NCBI GenBank assembly: GCA_020443295.1
Contig: JAGRIJ010000015.1
Coordinates: 1-58,385, forward strand
Direction: 5' to 3'
Length of the DNA stretch: 58,385 bases
Source of the DNA: Alphaproteobacteria bacterium
Lineage (GTDB): Bacteria > Pseudomonadota > Alphaproteobacteria > Micavibrionales > Micavibrionaceae
In this document: positions 54,130 through 58,385 of the stretch, one piece after another
How positions within the stretch are numbered: the first letter of the stretch is position 1
Layout: the number at the start of each line of letters is the position of its first letter
Notes under the pieces: model-generated
Told to the model about the DNA's origin: nothing
Databases searched by the model: none
Seen by the model: only the letters and a program-made list of their open reading frames with translations
Made by a program: the position numbers and the translations under genes

Positions 54130-54208
54130 AAAGGCCTATGAGCGTTACGGAATGAAGTTTGGTCCAAACCTTCTGTAAAGTAAGATTATACAATATAAGC
54201 TGTAAAAA

Positions 54209-54233
54209 AAGAGCCGGTATATCCCGGCTTTTA
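54209..54233 (+). terminator. Terminator after the small membrane protein gene
   Basis: AGCCGG (54212-54217) and CCGGCT (54224-54229) with a 6-base loop and TTTTATT downstream; A-run upstream. It sits between convergent genes and may serve both strands. Confidence 0.75.
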
Positions 54234-54251
54234 TTGTTATGTGTCGTAATC

Positions 54252-54602
54252 TTACTGCGCTACTTGTGAGAATACGAATGCCCAGATGCGGAAGTAGGCA
54301 TCAATCATTCTATCACGTTCCAAATGAGAACTTCGTCTCGATTGAAGGAATTCTCGGATATATCTTGGGTTTCGTATCCAAACTTCATCAACCATCGGGA
54401 CCGGGTACGGAACGCCATCAGGAAAGACAAATATTATACCTATCAAATCAGCATAAAGAAAACTGTCCTGAATTACATTACGCCAAGCCCTCTGAGGGAT
54501 GCCACTCAAGCGAACAGCATCTTTGAGTCGCCTGCGATAATTTTGATCGCCAAGCTGCTTATCAGATGCCAAAACTACAATATAATGCGTATTTTTTATC
54601 AT
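54252..54602 (-). CDS. Unknown protein (116 aa)
   Basis: A 116-aa protein with an alternating strand/helix pattern (NTHYIVVLASDKQL at the start, FLYADLIGIIFVFPDG in the middle) and no membrane segment. AGGAG lies eight bases before the ATG. Not recognised. It has its own AT-rich upstream region with an inverted repeat at 54738-54757. Confidence 0.6.
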   Translation of the reverse strand: MIKNTHYIVVLASDKQLGDQNYRRRLKDAVRLSGIPQRAWRNVIQDSFLYADLIGIIFVFPDGVPYPVPMVDEVWIRNPRYIREFLQSRRSSHLERDRMIDAYFRIWAFVFSQVAQ

Positions 54603-54737
54603 GTGACTTCTCCTGAATTTATTTTTTTCTATTGCGGAGAAAGGCCTTTGCTCACGGTTAAACCTTATCAGAATACAGCCTGAAAATCAAGAAAAAATAC
54701 CTCTAAGTTATTGTTTTTATTGTTGTTTTTTTCGTTT

Positions 54738-54757
54738 TTAAATCCATACATATGGAT
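54738..54757. promoter_or_regulatory. Palindrome between two divergent orphan genes
   Basis: AAATCCAT-ACAT-ATGGATTT is a perfect 8-bp inverted repeat in a very AT-rich gap (54603-54848) between divergent genes. It may be an operator for either. Confidence 0.4.
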
Positions 54758-54848
54758 TTGTTTCTTTGAGTTATGATTTTAATCACTATTTTCTGATTAT
54801 AATCTGAAAAGGATCGCAATCTCAGGTAAGCAATGGTATTAAGGCTCC

Positions 54849-55724
54849 ATGAAAAGGCCCATACCTCACCTAAAATATTGCAAACAAAACGTAGTGCATG
54901 TACTTCGTGACTATGACAGAGCGGTACGCATGAATTATATCGCTCTAGGCTCAAATAAGAGAGACACTAATAAGAAGCCAATATACCTCGTAGAAAAATA
55001 TATACTTCTATCTAGAAAAAAAAATCCACTTACAGACGCGCGCAAAAATCCAGAAAAGCTATGGGAAACAATCAAGCCGGATGTCTTCAATATTCTTGTT
55101 CAAATGTTGTATGAACATGAAGACCGAGAAGGTAATTGCCTTTTGACTTTATGGGATAGTGCCGCTTTTTATGCCAACGATGCCGCTGTTTTTCATAGCA
55201 CAAATTATTTTTACAAATATCAAGAGCCCTATAATTACGAAAGCCTGAAGGGGCGGTATCGAACATTTAAAATTATTACAACAAAAGACAAGCGCGTATT
55301 AGCGGGAGTATTAGATATAGAATATGATCCCGAAGAAAACATTCTGACTACCACTGAAGACTATTTATATGAAAAAGAAGGTCAGCAAATACCCTATAAG
55401 TATAAAGGGTTTATGAATTTCTGTGACCGCGCCTCAGGAAGTGCTCAAGATTTAATATGGAACGATATTGATGATAATGGCTTTGTACGCCAAACACGAC
55501 TCGTCAGATATACAAATGCAAATCCCACTACAATGGTAGGATTGAGCTTTTTTACTTTTAACAATACCGATTTTCACATTAGAAAGGTTTTGATAGATAA
55601 TAGAATAGAGGGAGAGGACGTTTTTTGTGCTGATTTTGACGATAAGCGCATTCCTGAAAGGGTTAGGCAAGATTTAACAGATTCAAACTCATCAGAGTTC
55701 AAAATTAGCCGCTTAAAGAAATAG
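54849..55724 (+). CDS. Unknown AT-rich-coded protein (291 aa)
   Basis: A 291-aa protein of lower GC content than the pilus or copper genes. The N-terminal half is helical and basic; the C-terminal half is strand-rich (RTFKIITTKDKRVLAGVLDI..., GLSFFTFNNTDFHIRKVLID). No motif recognised. AAGG lies five bases before the ATG. Gene composition and isolation suggest recent acquisition; a defence or cargo role is speculation. Confidence 0.65.
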   Translation: MKRPIPHLKYCKQNVVHVLRDYDRAVRMNYIALGSNKRDTNKKPIYLVEKYILLSRKKNPLTDARKNPEKLWETIKPDVFNILVQMLYEHEDREGNCLLTLWDSAAFYANDAAVFHSTNYFYKYQEPYNYESLKGRYRTFKIITTKDKRVLAGVLDIEYDPEENILTTTEDYLYEKEGQQIPYKYKGFMNFCDRASGSAQDLIWNDIDDNGFVRQTRLVRYTNANPTTMVGLSFFTFNNTDFHIRKVLIDNRIEGEDVFCADFDDKRIPERVRQDLTDSNSSEFKISRLKK

Positions 55725-55741
55725 GTTTAGAGTATAAGAAA

Positions 55742-56215
55742 CTACAATCCAGGGCGCTCAGATTTTTCTGCAAATAGGCTTTGAGGCCTTCCGTTTTTGA
55801 CAGAAAACTCATCTACAAACTGAAACGGAAAGTCATTTATCGAAATTAACTTCTCTCTGATTTTAGACTCTATATAAATAGCATAAAGTTTATCTCCTCC
55901 ATAACGCCAGTCAGGATGAGCTTCCAAAGAAAATTTGTCTGGTTCATGTGACACTGCATCTTTAAGTGCATCAAAGGCTACTTTGTGTACTTCCAGTTCA
56001 CCCGGATCATACTCTATGCTTGTTCCCATCGGCATTGACTCTTTATGTCCTGCTCTCGCACATAGCTGATCTGCTATGTCATTTTGTATTTCCATGAAGG
56101 TCTTTACACCTACCAAGGTCTCACCAGACTTTTCATTAAGAACTTCAAATCTAGCAACAATATTATTACTTTCAGAACAAAATACTTCTACCCCACAAAA
56201 TCTCCAATTATACAT
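55742..56215 (-). CDS. Unknown protein (157 aa)
   Basis: A 157-aa hydrophilic protein with mixed strand/helix content and no signal peptide, ending 17 bases from the convergent 291-aa gene. GAGAG lies just before the ATG. Not recognised. The pair may have been acquired together because both are AT-rich. Confidence 0.6.
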   Translation of the reverse strand: MYNWRFCGVEVFCSESNNIVARFEVLNEKSGETLVGVKTFMEIQNDIADQLCARAGHKESMPMGTSIEYDPGELEVHKVAFDALKDAVSHEPDKFSLEAHPDWRYGGDKLYAIYIESKIREKLISINDFPFQFVDEFSVKNGRPQSLFAEKSERPGL

Positions 56216-56307
56216 ACCACTCTCTAAATAATTATGCTGTATTTTTCATATATACATAATTATATAAGCAATTTGTATAGGAACATTTTCTTGGTGTTTT
56301 TTTGTAA

Positions 56308-56757
56308 TTATTTAATTTTTTCTTTATTTTTATTTCTTTTTGGTCGACCAATATGCTTTCCTCTTCGTTTTGCGGCTTCCATTCCTTGTTTAGTGCGTTG
56401 TGAGAGCGTTTCAAGTTCTAATTGGCCGTAAGCAGCCAGCACCGTTATCACAAAGCGCCCGAAGGGAGTTGAGCAATCTACATCGAATGTCAGTATCCTA
56501 AATTTCACGCCCCGCACTTTAAGCTTGTCGATATGTGTCAAGGCATCGACTGTGTTACGAAATCCACGATCCAGATCGTAGACAAAGAGTGTGTCTCCTC
56601 GCCTCAATTTTCTCATAACATGATTGAAAACTGGCCGTTTTCGACTGGTAGCAGAAATAACTTCAACATGAAGCTCATCGCAAACAGCTTCCAAACCGTC
56701 GATTTGTCTCTGAGGATTTTGATCGTCTGTTGAAACGCGCAAGTACCCAACTTTCAT
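56308..56757 (-). CDS. Small serine recombinase, C-terminally truncated
   Basis: A 149-aa resolvase/invertase. The N-terminal domain has MKVGYLRVSTDDQNP with the nucleophile Ser9, FVYDLDRGFRNTVDAL and the E-helix region (GRFVITVLAAYGQLELETLSQR). It stops shortly after the HIGRPK linker, where full-length relatives (about 185 aa) have a helix-turn-helix DNA-binding domain. The DNA beyond the stop is AT-rich and does not continue it. Activity is therefore uncertain. Its promoter side carries two inverted dyad sites. Confidence 0.85.
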   Translation of the reverse strand: MKVGYLRVSTDDQNPQRQIDGLEAVCDELHVEVISATSRKRPVFNHVMRKLRRGDTLFVYDLDRGFRNTVDALTHIDKLKVRGVKFRILTFDVDCSTPFGRFVITVLAAYGQLELETLSQRTKQGMEAAKRRGKHIGRPKRNKNKEKIK

Positions 56758-56791
56758 GGCTTCCTCCTGTCCAGCGCACCACTCGGCACAG

Positions 56792-56938
56792 AAGGGAACC
56801 CTTTCAACAGAATTCCGTGTTGGCTTATAGTATTACGGACTCGGTTTGACCATAAGGCCCGTAAACTACTGCAATAACTCATTAAACCATAACGCTGCAA
56901 AAAAAGCAAAATCCATGGCCGGCTAAAGGGTTCCCTTT
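56792..56938. repeat. Inverted pair of dyad sites beside the serine recombinase
   Basis: Site 1 (56792-56804) reads AAGGG-AA-CCCTT-T and site 2 (56925-56938) reads AAAGGG-TT-CCCTTT. Each is a dyad about a 2-base core, and the two are in inverted orientation with 120 bases between them. That is the form of serine-recombinase crossover sites. A further 6-bp inverted repeat (TTACGG/CCGTAA) lies between them. It could be an invertible segment or a res-type binding site. Confidence 0.45.
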
Positions 56939-56955
56939 TACAAAGGGTCAAAGCC

Positions 56956-57327
56956 ATGGTGAGGAAAGATTTGCGCAGAGTTATCTTGCTGTCGTTTGTC
57001 GGTCTTTTAGCAGGCTTTCCGATGGTCAACTGTGCCCCTGCTCATGCGGCGTCCGATCATTTTACCAATCGTGATTTGCTGGATTTTCCGAAGAGCGAAC
57101 GCGATGCCTACCTAACAGGTTCCATCCTGTCTATCGGGCATACACTCTCCCTCTTTCACAGTAAAAAAATGGGGCAGTGCTTTACGGACTGGTTTTTAGA
57201 ACAGCCAAACACACGACTTGAAGAGATTGAACAGGCCATGAAGGAAAACCCCGACCATGGCCCTTCAACCGTTCTACTTGGTTTACCGCAGCTCAAATGC
57301 GGCAGATTGTTACCGGAGAATAAGTAA
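56956..57327 (+). CDS. Small exported protein, Rap1a/Tai-like candidate
   Basis: A 123-aa protein with a signal peptide (hydrophobic core about 9-26, HAA cleavage) and a mature domain with AYLTGSILSIGHTLSLF, a Cys in GQCFTDWFL, a NPDHGPSTVLL block and a second Cys near the end (LKCGRLL). The pattern is like small periplasmic Rap1a/immunity-type or transfer-associated proteins. AAAGGG precedes the ATG and overlaps the third copy of the AAAGGG repeat. It heads a three-gene operon that runs to the serine recombinase at the edge. Confidence 0.65.
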   Translation: MVRKDLRRVILLSFVGLLAGFPMVNCAPAHAASDHFTNRDLLDFPKSERDAYLTGSILSIGHTLSLFHSKKMGQCFTDWFLEQPNTRLEEIEQAMKENPDHGPSTVLLGLPQLKCGRLLPENK

Positions 57328-57816
57328 ATGAGTAACGAACGTGAAACACAAAACGATATCAACCGACGCGATCTGAACGATGAAATCGGCGGACACGAGA
57401 CAGGGCGTATTTATCGCTTCCTGACCAAAGAAGCCCGTGAAGCGCTTGGTGGAAACTCTTCCCAAAAATCGCGCGAGCGTATGAACTTTCTGGATATGCT
57501 TTTGCTGACCGATCCGGTCTATGCAGCGCTTTATGCGGATGTAACGGACAAAATCGAAGAGATTGATCGTGCTGTGAACTCCGCCCTCTCCTCTCTTAAT
57601 CAGCGCATAGTCGATCAGGAGCAACGTCTGGCCCTCTTAAAAGATCGCGCATATAAGCTCCAAGACGGAACACGGGTTTACCAAAGCGAGGATGGCTCAG
57701 TCTACGCTGAGAACGGCGCAGTACTCTCCGATAGACAAGCCCTTTTGATTTTGACGATTAAAAAATTAACGATCTTCTGGAAATTCTATCCGTTCTTTGA
57801 TAGGCTCTTTTTATAA
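57328..57816 (+). CDS. Unknown coiled-coil protein
   Basis: A 162-aa cytoplasmic protein that starts at the base after the upstream stop. It has a charged N-terminus, a coiled coil (about 70-112, DVTDKIEEIDRAVNSALSSL...) and a hydrophobic C-terminal end (KLTIFWKFYPFFDRLFL) that could touch the membrane. Not recognised. Translational coupling to the exported protein suggests a joint role. Confidence 0.65.
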   Translation: MSNERETQNDINRRDLNDEIGGHETGRIYRFLTKEAREALGGNSSQKSRERMNFLDMLLLTDPVYAALYADVTDKIEEIDRAVNSALSSLNQRIVDQEQRLALLKDRAYKLQDGTRVYQSEDGSVYAENGAVLSDRQALLILTIKKLTIFWKFYPFFDRLFL

Positions 57817-57849
57817 ACTCAGCCATTGCGCCTTAAGCGCATTATAACC

Positions 57850-57876
57850 CTCAGGCCGCCCATATGCGGCCTTGTT
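57850..57876 (+). terminator. Possible terminator or attenuator
   Basis: AGGCCGC (57853-57859) and GCGGCCT (57866-57872), a perfect 7-bp stem with loop CCATAT, followed by TTGTTTGC. Confidence 0.65.
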
Positions 57877-57965
57877 TGCTGATACGATCATTTCATTACA
57901 CCATAAGCAACATTTATAGAATGCAGGAGCCCCTAACAGACGCGCTCTTGCACAGAGGACACATT

Positions 57966-58325
57966 ATGCCACACGACAACAAGAACGATATAGGACATGA
58001 CATTTTACAGACCGATAGGACGTTTGAGCCGTTGAGTTCATTGACACTCGATCCGAAGCGCTATGATCATCTTCTGGGGAATGATTTAACCCCTGAGCAA
58101 AAACATGAATTTCTTCAAACGCTCTGGACAATCATGGTGTGCTTTGTCGATCTGGGTTTCGGACTCGATCCAACACAGGCGACCTGTGGAAAACTTCTGC
58201 AAATCATAGAGGACAATACACTTGAAGCTTTGGATTCTGTAGACTTAGAACAATCACCCTATGATGGATGTAAAAAGAGACTCCCTTCAGAGCGGAATGA
58301 GGGTGAGGAAGGATTCAAAGAATGA
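57966..58325 (+). CDS. Unknown protein upstream of the serine recombinase
   Basis: A 119-aa hydrophilic protein. I start at the ATG at 57966, with AGAGGACACATT upstream; an open frame continues to 57864 without a better start. It has a segment LTPEQKHEFLQTLWTIMVCFVDLGFGLDP that suggests a helical bundle. Its stop overlaps the start of the next gene by four bases. Confidence 0.62.
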   Translation: MPHDNKNDIGHDILQTDRTFEPLSSLTLDPKRYDHLLGNDLTPEQKHEFLQTLWTIMVCFVDLGFGLDPTQATCGKLLQIIEDNTLEALDSVDLEQSPYDGCKKRLPSERNEGEEGFKE

Positions 58326-58385
58326 GTAGATTTGATAACATTAATTATGAAGGACGGAATGCCGTTATATATGCGCGCGTATCCA
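58322..58385 (+). CDS. Serine recombinase, N-terminal fragment (cut by window edge)
   Basis: The frame begins with ATG at 58322, inside the upstream stop (ATGA), and encodes about 21 residues that include AVIYARVS, the strand and catalytic serine motif (YARVS) of the serine recombinase family. Only the first residues are in the window, so size cannot be seen; the coupling to an accessory gene and the plasmid-like context favour a large integrase or element resolvase. Confidence 0.7.
   Translation, partial: MSRFDNINYEGRNAVIYARVS

Noticed and set aside
1..58385. CRISPR array, tRNA or rRNA genes
   Set aside because: No regularly spaced repeats of CRISPR size, no cloverleaf with TTCGA-type T-loop and no rRNA signature were found by eye; a tRNA scan would be needed to be certain.

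Overview
The window looks like the chromosome of a Gram-negative alphaproteobacterium joined to a long accessory (mobile) region. The host call rests on a leuD-leuB pair, a eukaryote-like type II glutamine synthetase, an NfeD/slipin pair and an MSHA-like type IV pilus cluster. This gene set would suit a Micavibrio-like lineage, but that placement is inference, because no rRNA or other marker gene is present.

Chromosomal part (1-23418). The end of leuD, leuB, an nfeD-like gene and a slipin gene run on the + strand to a strong terminator at 2775-2800. The rest is on the - strand. It is a type IV pilus locus read from about 20089 down to 2836: MshE/PilB-like ATPase with a likely c-di-GMP-binding N-domain, PilC/GspF-like platform protein, PilM-PilN-like fusion, PilO-like and PilP-like proteins, an ABC ATPase, a TPR protein, prepilin peptidase, PilT, PilU, an MshL-like secretin, an ABC-2 permease, an unknown exported protein, a membrane-anchored AraC-type regulator and a prepilin. 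Upstream are glnII and an unusual subtilase.

Accessory part (about 23700-58385). (a) A copper/silver module (exported Cys/His protein, CusB, CusA, small lipoprotein, P1B ATPase) is followed by a HipB/HipA-type toxin-antitoxin pair, a candidate oriT, MobC and a relaxase. (b) A - strand signalling operon holds an MHYT-PAS hybrid histidine kinase, an HPt protein, two receiver proteins and one unknown. (c) A 0.9-kb gene-free stretch contains ten back-to-back hairpins (41119-41406) that look like an undescribed structured RNA. (d) A DUF5710-like zinc-binding protein, a methyltransferase, a mobile mystery protein A/B (Xre/Fic) pair and a nuclease-fold-like orphan follow. (e) Next come a porin and a NIT-domain chemotaxis receptor. 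(f) A second conjugation-like block holds a two-part membrane/periplasmic ORF, a VirD4-type coupling protein, several orphan genes, a truncated small serine recombinase beside an inverted pair of dyad sites, and the first codons of another serine recombinase at the right edge.

The best leads for new biology are the hairpin array, whose 3' end is repeated at 23761; the oriT-like site and its decayed copy at 23700; the possible invertible segment at 56792-56937; the promoter-terminator leader upstream of a 50-aa ORF near 50100; and a pilC gene whose homology runs upstream of its first ATG to an ATA codon. All calls are from reading the sequence and its translations; no database search was run.
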